Assembly (NCBI GenBank): GCA_023419515.1
Contig: JAEZXW010000079.1
Span: 1-33,883, forward strand
DNA length: 33,883 nucleotides
Source: Actinomycetes bacterium
Lineage (GTDB): Bacteria > Actinomycetota > Coriobacteriia > Coriobacteriales > JAEZXW01
Direction: 5' to 3'
Shown here: one piece after another, positions 16,537 to 24,017 of the stretch
How the letters are laid out: each line of letters starts with the position of its first letter
Numbering within the stretch: the first letter of the stretch is position 1
Translations under genes and position numbers: made by a program
Notes under the pieces: model-generated
What the model saw: only the letters and a program-made list of their open reading frames with translations
Told to the model about the DNA's origin: nothing
Databases searched by the model: none

Positions 16537-18417
16537 ATGCAGCACGTTGTTGTTGATCCAGTAACTCGAATCGAGGGTCACCTTCGCGTTGAAGTCACCG
16601 TTGATGAGTCAACCGGTGTTGTTCAAAATGCAATGTCCTCTGGTACTGCATGGCGTGGTATCGAGGTTGTCACCAAGGGTCGCGACCCTCGTGATGCTTG
16701 GGCTTTTGTTGGTCGTATCTGCGGCGTTTGCACCTCAACTCACTCACTTGCTTCATTGCGTGCTGTTGAGGATGCTTTGGGCATTACCATTCCAAAGAAC
16801 GCAAACTACATCCGCAACATCATGAACGCAGTCCAGGACGTTCACGACCACATCGTTCACTTCTATCACCTTCACGCGCTTGACTGGGTAAGCCCAGTTG
16901 CAGCTTTGAATGCTGATCCAGTTAAGACAGCAGAACTGCAAAACACCGTGCTTTCGGCTTACGATGTCACCGGACTGAACGGCGCTCCAAATGCTGGCCT
17001 TGATAGTCACGCATATCCACATGAGTTCCCCAAGGCCACCACTGCTTACTTTGCAGCCATTCAGGAAAAGGTTAAAAACATTGTTGAGTCTGGCCAACTT
17101 GGTATCTTTGCCAATAACTGGTGGGATCACCCAGACTATGAGCTCTTGCCCGCTGAAGTTCACCTGATGGGCGTTGCTCACTACCTCAACATTCTTGACC
17201 GTCAGGCCGACATCGTTATTCCTCACGTTGTCTTTGGTGGTAAGAACCCTCACCCACACTACATCGTCGGTGGCATGCCATGCTCCATCTCCATGGATGA
17301 CATGAATGCACCTGTCAACACCGCTCGCTTGGCTGAGGTTGACAACGCCATCAACATGACGATGGATCTGGTGAACTACTTCTACCTGCCAGACATCGTT
17401 GCTGTTGGCAAGATTTATGCTGAGGCTGGCCGCGTTGACGGTGGCGGTCTTTCTAAAAAGCGCTGCCTATCCTACGGTAACTTCCCTGATGAGCCACACA
17501 CAGGCATTCAGAACGGTGACTTTTTTGAGAAGTGTCTCGTTCGCTCTCATGGCGTTGTTGAGAACTTTGAGCTTGGTGTTGAGAAGGCTACCTTCATCAA
17601 TTTCACCGGCGAGGATCTCACCAACCCTGAGGTATTTGCAGAAGAGGTTGAGCACTCCTGGTATCAGTACAGCGGCGATGCAACTGCGCTGAACCCTAAG
17701 GATGGTCAGAGCGATCCTCACTACACCGCAGGCAATGGTTACACTACGCTTGAGGGTCAAGACAAGTACTCATGGGTAAAAAGCCCAATCTTTAAGGGTT
17801 CACCGTGCGAGGTTGGCCCTTTGGCCAAGTACATCGTTTTGTACACCAAGGTCAAGCAGGGCATCATTGCTGAGCCAAACTGGGCTGAACAGATGATCGT
17901 CAACCAAATTGATACCGTTTCTCAGGTCTTGGGCGTTGAGCCTCACGTCTGGATGCCCTCTACCGTTGGCCGTACTGCTTGCCGCGCGCTTGACTCACAG
18001 CTTGCAGCAAACGTTGCTCGTTACAACTTTGACAAGCTCGTTGCTAACATCAAGGCCGGTGATACCACGGTAGCAAACACCGAGAAGTTTGATCCAAACA
18101 CTTGGCCAAAAGAGCCTGTTGTCGGCGTTGGTCTTCTGGATGCTCCTCGTGGTGCACTTGGTCACTGGGCTGTCATCAAGGATGGCAAGATCGAAAACTA
18201 TCAGGCTATCGTTCCTTCAACTTGGAATGCTGAGCCTATCAACACCAAGGGCGAACACGGTGCGTATGAGTCCTGCATGATGGATACCCACGTTCAGATT
18301 CCGGACAAGCCGCTCGAGATCGTCAAGGGCATCCGTTCATTCGATCCTTGCTTAGCTTGCGCTACTCACCTGTACAACCTTGAGGGCGATGAAATCGCAC
18401 ACTCCTTCTTTGCTTAA
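16537..18417 (+). CDS. hyaB: [NiFe] hydrogenase large (catalytic) subunit
   Basis: The 626-residue subunit holds the NiFe(CN)2CO site. The N-terminal signature DPVTRIEGH is followed by the L1 motif RICGVC (Cys62, Cys65) and the C-terminal L2 motif DPCLACATH (Cys605, Cys608, His611). The 15 residues after His611 (LYNLEGDEIAHSFFA) are the tail expected to be removed by HyaD once nickel is inserted. It would be co-exported with HyaA on its Tat signal. ATG lies 3 bp after hyaA, with GAGGAGG as ribosome binding site. Sequence features suit a group 1 uptake enzyme; a Coriobacteria-type subgroup is likely from context but needs a tree. T-ending codons (GGT, GCT, GTT) are frequent, suggesting high expression. 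Confidence 0.97.
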   Translation: MQHVVVDPVTRIEGHLRVEVTVDESTGVVQNAMSSGTAWRGIEVVTKGRDPRDAWAFVGRICGVCTSTHSLASLRAVEDALGITIPKNANYIRNIMNAVQDVHDHIVHFYHLHALDWVSPVAALNADPVKTAELQNTVLSAYDVTGLNGAPNAGLDSHAYPHEFPKATTAYFAAIQEKVKNIVESGQLGIFANNWWDHPDYELLPAEVHLMGVAHYLNILDRQADIVIPHVVFGGKNPHPHYIVGGMPCSISMDDMNAPVNTARLAEVDNAINMTMDLVNYFYLPDIVAVGKIYAEAGRVDGGGLSKKRCLSYGNFPDEPHTGIQNGDFFEKCLVRSHGVVENFELGVEKATFINFTGEDLTNPEVFAEEVEHSWYQYSGDATALNPKDGQSDPHYTAGNGYTTLEGQDKYSWVKSPIFKGSPCEVGPLAKYIVLYTKVKQGIIAEPNWAEQMIVNQIDTVSQVLGVEPHVWMPSTVGRTACRALDSQLAANVARYNFDKLVANIKAGDTTVANTEKFDPNTWPKEPVVGVGLLDAPRGALGHWAVIKDGKIENYQAIVPSTWNAEPINTKGEHGAYESCMMDTHVQIPDKPLEIVKGIRSFDPCLACATHLYNLEGDEIAHSFFA

Positions 18418-18475
18418 GAGTTGAGTATCACTTCGAAGGCAAGGAAACGATTTTTACGTAAGGAGGCGAGCGTTT

Positions 18476-19264
18476 GTGAAACACTACACTAATAGCAAAG
18501 GGTTCTATCTTTTTAGTCCCTGGCTTCGCATCTTTCACTGGGTGATGGTGCTCTGTGTCATTACGCTCTTTTTCACCGGCCTCTATATTGGTAATCCAGG
18601 CTTTGGTGCTCTTCCAGGTGTTGAGCCTACTTTTTTGGTTGCAAGCCTGTTCTCAATGGAGACCGTGCGAAAAATCCACTTTATAGCTGCATTTATCTTG
18701 CTTGCTGCGGTTGTGCTTCGCGTGTATGGAGCAATTCGCAACAAGGGTGATCGCCTGCTTCCTAAGTTTTGGCGCAAGTCATACTGGGAAGGCCTGTTGT
18801 GGGGTTTGAAGCATTATCTCTTCCTCCCCAGCGAGCACCGCTTCTATTTGCGTAATTCTCTTGCTCGTACCGCTTATGCTGGTGTGTATGTCATTTTGTT
18901 TATCCTTGCCGTGACCGGTATTGCGATGTACATCATGATCTATCCCCACTCGCTTATTGCCAAGGTATTCAATCCATTTAACCTCGCAGTAAGTGAGTAT
19001 ATGACTCATTACATCCACCATTTGTGTGCTTGGTTTATGATGATCTTTATGACAGCCCACGTATATCTTGCCTTTAGGGCTGATATGACTGAGCACAATG
19101 GTGAAATTTCAGCAATGTTTTCTGGCGTGAAGTACTACACAGTTGAGCCTTATGACCTTGATGACATTACGCTCGATAAGGCCGAGGCTGAACGCATCCG
19201 CGCCGATCGTGCAGCGCGACTGGAAAAGCCATCAATCAAAAACAAGAGCAAGGCAGGCGCATAA
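18476..19264 (+). CDS. hyaC: Ni/Fe-hydrogenase b-type cytochrome subunit
   Basis: A 262-residue membrane protein that takes electrons from HyaA and passes them to quinones. Four to five hydrophobic segments are visible: around 12-35 (FSPWLRIFHWVMVLCVITLF), 63-82 (RKIHFIAAFILLAAVVL), 125-150 (YAGVYVILFILAVTGIAMY) and 174-198 (YIHHLCAWFMMIFMTAHVYL). Histidines in FHW, KIHF, YIHH and TAHVY are the likely heme b ligands, as in HyaC/HupZ proteins. The last 50 residues are polar and charged, and cytoplasmic. The start is GTG at 18476 with AGGAGG. It is 58 bp after hyaB and followed by a terminator. Confidence 0.95.
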   Translation: MKHYTNSKGFYLFSPWLRIFHWVMVLCVITLFFTGLYIGNPGFGALPGVEPTFLVASLFSMETVRKIHFIAAFILLAAVVLRVYGAIRNKGDRLLPKFWRKSYWEGLLWGLKHYLFLPSEHRFYLRNSLARTAYAGVYVILFILAVTGIAMYIMIYPHSLIAKVFNPFNLAVSEYMTHYIHHLCAWFMMIFMTAHVYLAFRADMTEHNGEISAMFSGVKYYTVEPYDLDDITLDKAEAERIRADRAARLEKPSIKNKSKAGA

Positions 19265-19325
19265 AGCCAGCAGGATCACTGAGACCAACTGCTCTATGAA
19301 TGATTGATACTTTGAAATGTTGAAG

Positions 19326-19380
19326 CGCCCTTTAAGCTTTGATGAACGATAAAATCAAATGCTTAAAGGGCGTTCTTTTA
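19326..19380 (+). terminator. Strong intrinsic terminator after hyaC
   Basis: CGCCCTTTAAGC (from 19326) pairs perfectly with GCTTAAAGGGCG (ending 19372). A further TTTGAT/ATCAAA stretch extends the stem, with one bulged base, to about 18 bp, and TTCTTTTA follows. It separates hyaABC from the downstream maturation genes. Confidence 0.9.
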
Positions 19381-19495
19381 TCTTTATCTTCTCGCTTGCT
19401 GAGAGAGCCCAGCTAAGGATAAGCGCTCCTTGTTCTTGGGGAGAGCCATCCTTAAGGGCACCACGAAAAACATTATTGAAAGGTCATATGCCGAT

Positions 19496-19987
19496 ATGTC
19501 ACAGCCAGAAAAAACGATTGCTGTTTTGGGTGTTGGAAGCATTTTGCTAACCGATGAAGGCTTAGGCGTACATGCCGTGAACCAAATCAAAGAGACCTAT
19601 AGCTTTGAACCTGAAGTGCGTCTACTCGATGGCGGTACCATGGGTATGGAGCTCTTGTACTACATCAAGGATGTGACGCATCTCGTGCTCATTGATGCGA
19701 TGCATGGCAAAGAACCAGCAGGAACGGTGTATGAGCTCCGTCGTAAAGAGGTCGAACGCTACTTCTCGGGTATGATTTCTGCCCATGAGGTCGGCATGAA
19801 AGACATCCTTGACATCCGCGGTCTTGATGCCAGCAAAAGCTTTGCGGTGACTGTCATTGGTGTTGAGCCTGCTTCACTTGAGGTTGGACTCGAGATGACC
19901 GATTGCGTGGCACAGGCTTTGCCTACCGTGATTGAACGTGTCATTGCTCAGCTTGAGGCATGGGGTGTTACTGCTACAAAGCGCTAA
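19496..19987 (+). CDS. hyaD: Hydrogenase maturation protease HyaD
   Basis: A 163-residue endopeptidase (M52 family) that cuts the HyaB C-terminal tail after nickel insertion. The N-terminal motif GVGSILLTDEGLG (12-24) contains the Glu expected to bind nickel; LLDGGTMGMELLYYI and the SAHEVGMKDIL block with the histidine ligand follow. The usual Asn in GxGN is Ser here. The start is the ATG at 19496, which puts the conserved domain a few residues in; the frame reads further upstream to 19430 without similarity. A weak AAAGG lies about 12 bases upstream. It follows the hyaABC terminator, so it needs read-through or its own promoter, which I could not assign. Confidence 0.93.
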   Translation: MSQPEKTIAVLGVGSILLTDEGLGVHAVNQIKETYSFEPEVRLLDGGTMGMELLYYIKDVTHLVLIDAMHGKEPAGTVYELRRKEVERYFSGMISAHEVGMKDILDIRGLDASKSFAVTVIGVEPASLEVGLEMTDCVAQALPTVIERVIAQLEAWGVTATKR

Positions 19988-20077
19988 TGTATCGAATTGC
20001 CCGTGTTTGACCATTGCTTCGTTAAATACCTCCGTTTGGTGCGGCGGTTATGTGCGGGAGCAAAAAAAAGGAGTTGT

Positions 20078-20506
20078 ATGAACCTCGAACAAAAGCTTTC
20101 CGATCCTCGCAAATTGCTCGTCATGCTCAATGAGCTAAAAGGGTATCTGAACGAGCTTGCCCAAAGCGGCAAGACGACCACCCTTTTTTTGGCACAAGCG
20201 GGCCTTACCGATCAGGAGCAAGTTGATCTGTTGGAGTATCTTGCCAAGGGTGAGATCGAGATCTCACTGCCAAGCTCCGATGAGCCTGTAAACTGGTATG
20301 AGACTTCTGTCCACGGTATTTGGGTAGGCACCTTCTTGGATAACCGCGGTGGCGTCATGACTCGAACTATTGAGGTTTGTTACTACCCTGAGCTTGCTCA
20401 CAGCTACACTGAGGATTTACCTGCAGGCGCAAAAAAGCTTGAGTCGATCATTAATGTAGCGCTGCAGGAAGGCAAGGCAAAGCTCGGTGAAGCTGCTTTT
20501 GAATAA
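20078..20506 (+). CDS. HupH/HyaF-family hydrogenase expression protein
   Basis: A 142-residue protein resembling the conserved C-terminal region of HupH/HyaF: LNELKGYLNELAQSGKTTTLFL, a GEIEISLPS turn, the ETSVHGIWVGTFLDNRGG block, and IEVCYYPELAHSYTEDL. HupH/HyaF proteins act in assembly of [NiFe] hydrogenase, probably with the small subunit's clusters; the mechanism is unclear. It lacks most of the longer N-terminal part of the typical ~280-residue HyaF. Start at the ATG 20078 after AAGGAG. It lies 90 bp after hyaD, which supports the assignment. HyaF is the proteobacterial name, so I give no symbol. Confidence 0.78.
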   Translation: MNLEQKLSDPRKLLVMLNELKGYLNELAQSGKTTTLFLAQAGLTDQEQVDLLEYLAKGEIEISLPSSDEPVNWYETSVHGIWVGTFLDNRGGVMTRTIEVCYYPELAHSYTEDLPAGAKKLESIINVALQEGKAKLGEAAFE

Positions 20507-20581
20507 GCATGAGGCACTCCTAAGCCAAGCACTTGAGGCATTCAAAGTGCTCTCTCTCACGAATAAGCAGCTTAACAGCAA

Positions 20582-20622
20582 GTGACCCCGCTGGTTGCGA
20601 CAACCAACGGGGTCACATTTTA
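20582..20622. terminator. Bidirectional terminator between the hydrogenase and copper operons
   Basis: GTGACCCCGCTGGTTG (20582-20597) and CAACCAACGGGGTCAC (20601-20616) pair across a 3-base loop with one mismatch. ATTTTAT follows on the plus strand, and weaker T content exists on the minus strand. It lies between the convergent HupH-family gene and csoR, so it can serve both. Confidence 0.85.
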
Positions 20623-20639
20623 TCGTAGAAATATTTTGG

Positions 20640-20915
20640 CTAACGAGATAGCTTTTCGATGACACGAGCGATTTCACCGAGTTTCTCGTCCACCTCACTG
20701 GTGTTCTTGCTCTCCATCGCACCCTTCACACAAGAATCCAAATGCGCTGTCAGAACCGACTTGTTGATTCCCATGAGCGCCGCGCTTGCTGCCATGAGCT
20801 GGGTCGAAATATCAATGCAATATCGATTGTCTTCTACCATCGAAATGATGCCATCAACCTGGCCTCGTACAATCCTCAAGCGATGCAATAGTGCTTGCTG
20901 ATTTTCGCTATTCAT
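20640..20915 (-). CDS. csoR: CsoR-family copper-sensing repressor
   Basis: A 91-residue all-helical regulator. The copper ligands of the CsoR group are present with the right spacing: Cys33 in RYCIDIS, His58 and Cys62 in LTAHLDSC. CsoR binds operators with GC-rich half-sites when copper-free and lets go when Cu(I) binds. It is placed directly after copA and overlaps it by 8 bp (ATGAATAG), so the two are translated together and the repressor autoregulates its operon. A longer frame to 20990 exists but the first 25 residues are the copA tail read in another frame. The likely operator is at 23791. Confidence 0.93.
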   Translation of the reverse strand: MNSENQQALLHRLRIVRGQVDGIISMVEDNRYCIDISTQLMAASAALMGINKSVLTAHLDSCVKGAMESKNTSEVDEKLGEIARVIEKLSR

Positions 20916-21141
20916 CGCAGTCGACCTTCTCGACTGTATAACCTGCATCCTCAACTGCCTTTGCAAGCTCTGCCGCGTCAAAGCCCTCACTTGGCAGCAA
21001 GACGCGCGCTGTCTTCTCCTCGAGATTTACAGTCACATCCTCGGTCTCAGCAGTCGCGACCAGCGCATCGTGCACACGCTTTTGGCAGTGCTGACACATC
21101 ATACCGTCTACCGTCAAAGTTACATAGACCTTCTCTGCCAT
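20908..21141 (-). CDS. Possible internal translation product: CopZ-like copper chaperone domain
   Basis: Within copA, the codon for Met865 (ATG at 21141) opens the C-terminal HMA domain (77 residues, MAEKVYVTLTVDGMMCQHC...) exactly where a free copper chaperone would start. It is preceded by AAGGGA six bases upstream. The domain before it ends in a linker unrelated to ATPases. A stand-alone CopZ-size protein could therefore be translated from the same mRNA in addition to the fused form. The sequence shows a good start; use is inferred. Confidence 0.4.
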   Translation of the reverse strand: MAEKVYVTLTVDGMMCQHCQKRVHDALVATAETEDVTVNLEEKTARVLLPSEGFDAAELAKAVEDAGYTVEKVDCDE

Positions 21142-23733
21142 CTGTGATCCCTTCTCTTTCTCAAGCTCAACGCCATCAAACTCGATTATTTCTTGATTCG
21201 TTAGAGTGCAATTTGTCTGAGTCGCATTGGTGCTCTCAGCTATCCCAAACGACTTGCGCTGCAAACGTAGAGCATTGCTTACCACAAACACCGAGCTCAA
21301 GCTCATCGCTGCTGCTGCAATCATCGGATTTAAGGTTAGCCCAAACGCGGGATACCACAGCCCCGCTGCAAGCGGAATGCAAGCGACGTTGTAGAAAAAT
21401 GCCCAAAAGAGATTTTGTTTGATGTTTTTGACGGTCGCGCGAGACAAGCGCAGAGCAACCACCACTTCTTTGAGCGATGAGCGCATGAGTACGATATCTG
21501 CCGACTCAACCGCAACATCACTCCCTGCGCCAATGGCGATACCAACATCAGCGCGCGCGAGCGCCGGCGCATCATTCACGCCATCGCCCACCATCGCCAC
21601 CACGCCACCGTGCGCCTGCTTCACCTCACGAACGATACGCTCCTTATCAGCAGGCAAAATCTGGGCATGGATCTCATCAAGACGCAACTCCCGAACAATC
21701 GCCTCAACCGCCGTCTGGTTATCACCACTCACCAAAACTGTTGTGATGCCCTCACGTGACAGGCGCTCAAGCGCCGCAGGGCTTTCGGGCTTCATCGCAT
21801 CGCTGCAGCCAATCCAGCCCACAAGCTTGCCATCACAGGCGACAAATATCAACGAGTTGCCCTGAACCGCTGCTTGATGCGCGCTTTTCACAAGCGCCTC
21901 ATCAAGCGCAACACCCTGCTCGCGGCAAAACGCTTCGCTTCCCACGAGCACCTGGTGTCCATCGACCACACCAGCTACTCCCTTACCAGGTATCGCCTCA
22001 AAGATCCGCACCTCAGCCAGCGCCACCTTGCGCTCTTTTGCAAAGGCAAGCACGGCTCGTGCCAGTGGTTGTTCTGAATGAGCCTCAAGCGATGCAGTAA
22101 GCCTCACGAGCTCATGCTCGCTCAATGTATCGCAAGCAACCTCAACCACCTCGGGGCTTCCCTTGGTGATTGTGCCGGTCTTATCAAATAAAATCGCCTT
22201 AACCTTGCTCATATCCTCGAGCGCCTGAGCACTCTTGAACAAAATACCCTCTTGAGCACCCTTACCTGTTGCCACCATGATCGCCACCGGCGTTGCAAGA
22301 CCCAGCGCACACGGGCAACTAATCACAAGCACCGAGATACCGAGCTCGAGCGCAAACTCAAGGCTCGCACCAGCAATAAGCCAACCACCGACCGTCAGCG
22401 CTGCAATCACCAGCACCGCAGGGACAAAGATGCCAGCGATTTTATCGGCAAGTGACTGCAGGGGCGCCTTGGTTGCATTGGCATCTTGCACGAGCGCAAT
22501 GATCTGGTTGATGGTAGAATCCTCCCCCACCTTGGTCGCCTCAAAAATAAGGCTGCCCGCCTGGTTCATCGTGCCAGAAATCACCGCCGAGCCAGGCTCC
22601 TTAAACACCGGCACACTCTCGCCTGTCACGCTCGACTCATCACATGAGCTCGCGCCTGAAACCACCACCCCATCAACGGGCATCGTCTCACCGGGCAAAA
22701 CTTTGATCTGATCGCCCACTGCCACTTGATCAAGTGCAATAAGCACCTCAACACCATCGCGAATCACGCGAGCATGTTGCGGCCGCAGCGCCAGCAGCGC
22801 CTTGAGCGTTGTGCTCGTCTTTGCCTTGGAGCGACACTCGAGATATTTACCGATAGAGATCAACACCACGATCATTGCCGCCGACTCAAAATAAAGATTG
22901 TGCAAGACATGATGAATAAATTCATGATTACCAAGGGCAATCGCGCGGTTGAGCGCCACAAGCAGCACCGCACCGTAGCCATACGCCGCAAGCGACCCGA
23001 GCGCAACGAGAGTGTCCATGTTGGCTGCACCGCGAAAAAGCGCAGGGATACCTCGAAGAAAATACGCGCGGTTGATGAGCAAAATCACGCTCGTGAGCAC
23101 TGCCTGAAAAAGTACGAAGTTAGCCGCCCCTGCCGCACCTTCAAAAAAGGGCAGTGCAGGCAAGCCCATCATCGTTCCCATTGAGACATACATGAGCACC
23201 AAAAGCAGCGGCACTGAGATGGTCAAGCGTTGTTTGAGCTTTGCGGCTTCTGCGAGAAAGGGGTCATCGGCTGTTGGTGAACCGGCTCGCGCTGAGGTAA
23301 CGGCTGCGATCTGGCCATTGCCCTGAACCGCAGCGCCACGAGCGCCTCTAGCTCCAGACTGAGCGGTCGCTTGTGACGGCAGTGCTGCCTCATAACCCGC
23401 CTTGGTCACCGCGCTGATGATGTGATCCACAGAAACGTCTTGCGGATTAAAGCGCACCTTAGCTGAATGCGACATCAGGCTCACGACAACAAACTCAACG
23501 CCATCAAGCTTTTCGATCGCGCGCCTCACGTGAGCCTCGCATGCCGAGCACGTCATCCCCGTGACGCTCAACATAACCTCAGTAACGCTAGCAGCGTTCG
23601 TAATGTCAACCATGGGATTCGTCGTGAGGTCAGTCGAAGCATCAGTCATTGCGTCGGTCATGATGCCTGTCGTGCTACCAATCGTTGCGTCCGCTGCAAT
23701 GCCCCTCGTGGTGTCAACCGCGGTGCGAGTCAT
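20908..23733 (-). CDS. copA: Copper-exporting P1B-type ATPase CopA with N- and C-terminal metal-binding domains
   Basis: A 941-residue Cu(I) exporter. The N-terminus (1-52) is a Thr/Asp/Met-rich low-complexity tail. A first HMA domain has GMTCSAC (59-65), then a flexible linker (about 118-160) and the ATPase core: TGES (370-373), the membrane CPC motif (473-475), the phosphorylation site DKTGT (Asp517), the GDGVNDAP hinge, and FFYN and MSLSS in the last helices, which identify Cu(I)-type pumps. A second HMA domain with GMMCQHC (residues 865-941) follows a polar linker. Start at 23733 is chosen because GAAGGAG is 5-6 bases upstream; a GTG at 23763 lies inside a hairpin. C-terminal HMA may also be made separately (see the 20908-21141 entry). 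Confidence 0.95.
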   Translation of the reverse strand: MTRTAVDTTRGIAADATIGSTTGIMTDAMTDASTDLTTNPMVDITNAASVTEVMLSVTGMTCSACEAHVRRAIEKLDGVEFVVVSLMSHSAKVRFNPQDVSVDHIISAVTKAGYEAALPSQATAQSGARGARGAAVQGNGQIAAVTSARAGSPTADDPFLAEAAKLKQRLTISVPLLLVLMYVSMGTMMGLPALPFFEGAAGAANFVLFQAVLTSVILLINRAYFLRGIPALFRGAANMDTLVALGSLAAYGYGAVLLVALNRAIALGNHEFIHHVLHNLYFESAAMIVVLISIGKYLECRSKAKTSTTLKALLALRPQHARVIRDGVEVLIALDQVAVGDQIKVLPGETMPVDGVVVSGASSCDESSVTGESVPVFKEPGSAVISGTMNQAGSLIFEATKVGEDSTINQIIALVQDANATKAPLQSLADKIAGIFVPAVLVIAALTVGGWLIAGASLEFALELGISVLVISCPCALGLATPVAIMVATGKGAQEGILFKSAQALEDMSKVKAILFDKTGTITKGSPEVVEVACDTLSEHELVRLTASLEAHSEQPLARAVLAFAKERKVALAEVRIFEAIPGKGVAGVVDGHQVLVGSEAFCREQGVALDEALVKSAHQAAVQGNSLIFVACDGKLVGWIGCSDAMKPESPAALERLSREGITTVLVSGDNQTAVEAIVRELRLDEIHAQILPADKERIVREVKQAHGGVVAMVGDGVNDAPALARADVGIAIGAGSDVAVESADIVLMRSSLKEVVVALRLSRATVKNIKQNLFWAFFYNVACIPLAAGLWYPAFGLTLNPMIAAAAMSLSSVFVVSNALRLQRKSFGIAESTNATQTNCTLTNQEIIEFDGVELEKEKGSQMAEKVYVTLTVDGMMCQHCQKRVHDALVATAETEDVTVNLEEKTARVLLPSEGFDAAELAKAVEDAGYTVEKVDCDE
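21142..21156 (-). promoter_or_regulatory. Internal Shine-Dalgarno sequence in copA
   Basis: Minus strand GAGAAGGGATCACAG directly precedes the internal ATG; AAGGGA (21148-21153) is 6 bases from it. It sits in the linker between the last membrane helix and the C-terminal HMA domain, where codon choice is little constrained. Confidence 0.45.
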
Positions 23734-23749
23734 ACGTACTCCTTCGTAC

Positions 23750-23778
23750 AAAAAAACCTTCACCCGTTTCGGGTGAAG
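23750..23778 (-). terminator. Hairpin with T-tract in the copA leader
   Basis: On the minus strand CTTCACCCG, loop AAA, CGGGTGAAG, then G and seven T (plus coordinates 23750-23756). Structurally this is an intrinsic terminator, yet it lies upstream of copA with no minus-strand gene before it. The T-tract ends 5 bases from the Shine-Dalgarno sequence. It may be an attenuator, an mRNA-stabilising or translation-controlling hairpin, or a block to transcription coming from outside. Confidence 0.6.
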
Positions 23779-23790
23779 AATGATTTTGAT

Positions 23791-23807
23791 ATACCCCTAG
23801 GGGGTAT
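23791..23807. promoter_or_regulatory. CsoR-type operator upstream of copA
   Basis: ATACCCCTAGGGGGTAT is a near-perfect palindrome with the G/C-tract half-sites TACCCC/GGGGTA seen in CsoR operators. It is about 60 bp upstream of the copA start. Two -10-like sequences (TATATC at 23788-23793 and TATGAA just upstream) touch its edges, but I cannot fix the promoter. Confidence 0.75.
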
Positions 23808-24017
23808 TTTCATAGCTCGGCAGAGTTGTTTAAAAATTTCCTCTAACAGTTTCTCCACAAATAATTATTTTCGCAGGAAAACAATGGCGTTTATTTGTAG
23901 ATAACACGTGAAGTTGTGGTAAAAGAAACAAATAAACCCGCTTATCTCGCTATTATTTTTGGGCGTAAGCTTGCCTGCTACCTACCCGACCAAGCAGGCG
24001 ACAGAAAGGATATTTCG

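Noticed and set aside
20916..20990. Longer csoR N-terminus
   Set aside because: These codons are the copA end in another frame, and CsoR proteins start close to the MNSENQQ methionine.
23916..24017. Upstream extension of the FMN-binding lipoprotein frame
   Set aside because: The 34 extra residues would hide the signal peptide; the ATG at 24018 has a Shine-Dalgarno sequence and gives a proper lipoprotein start.
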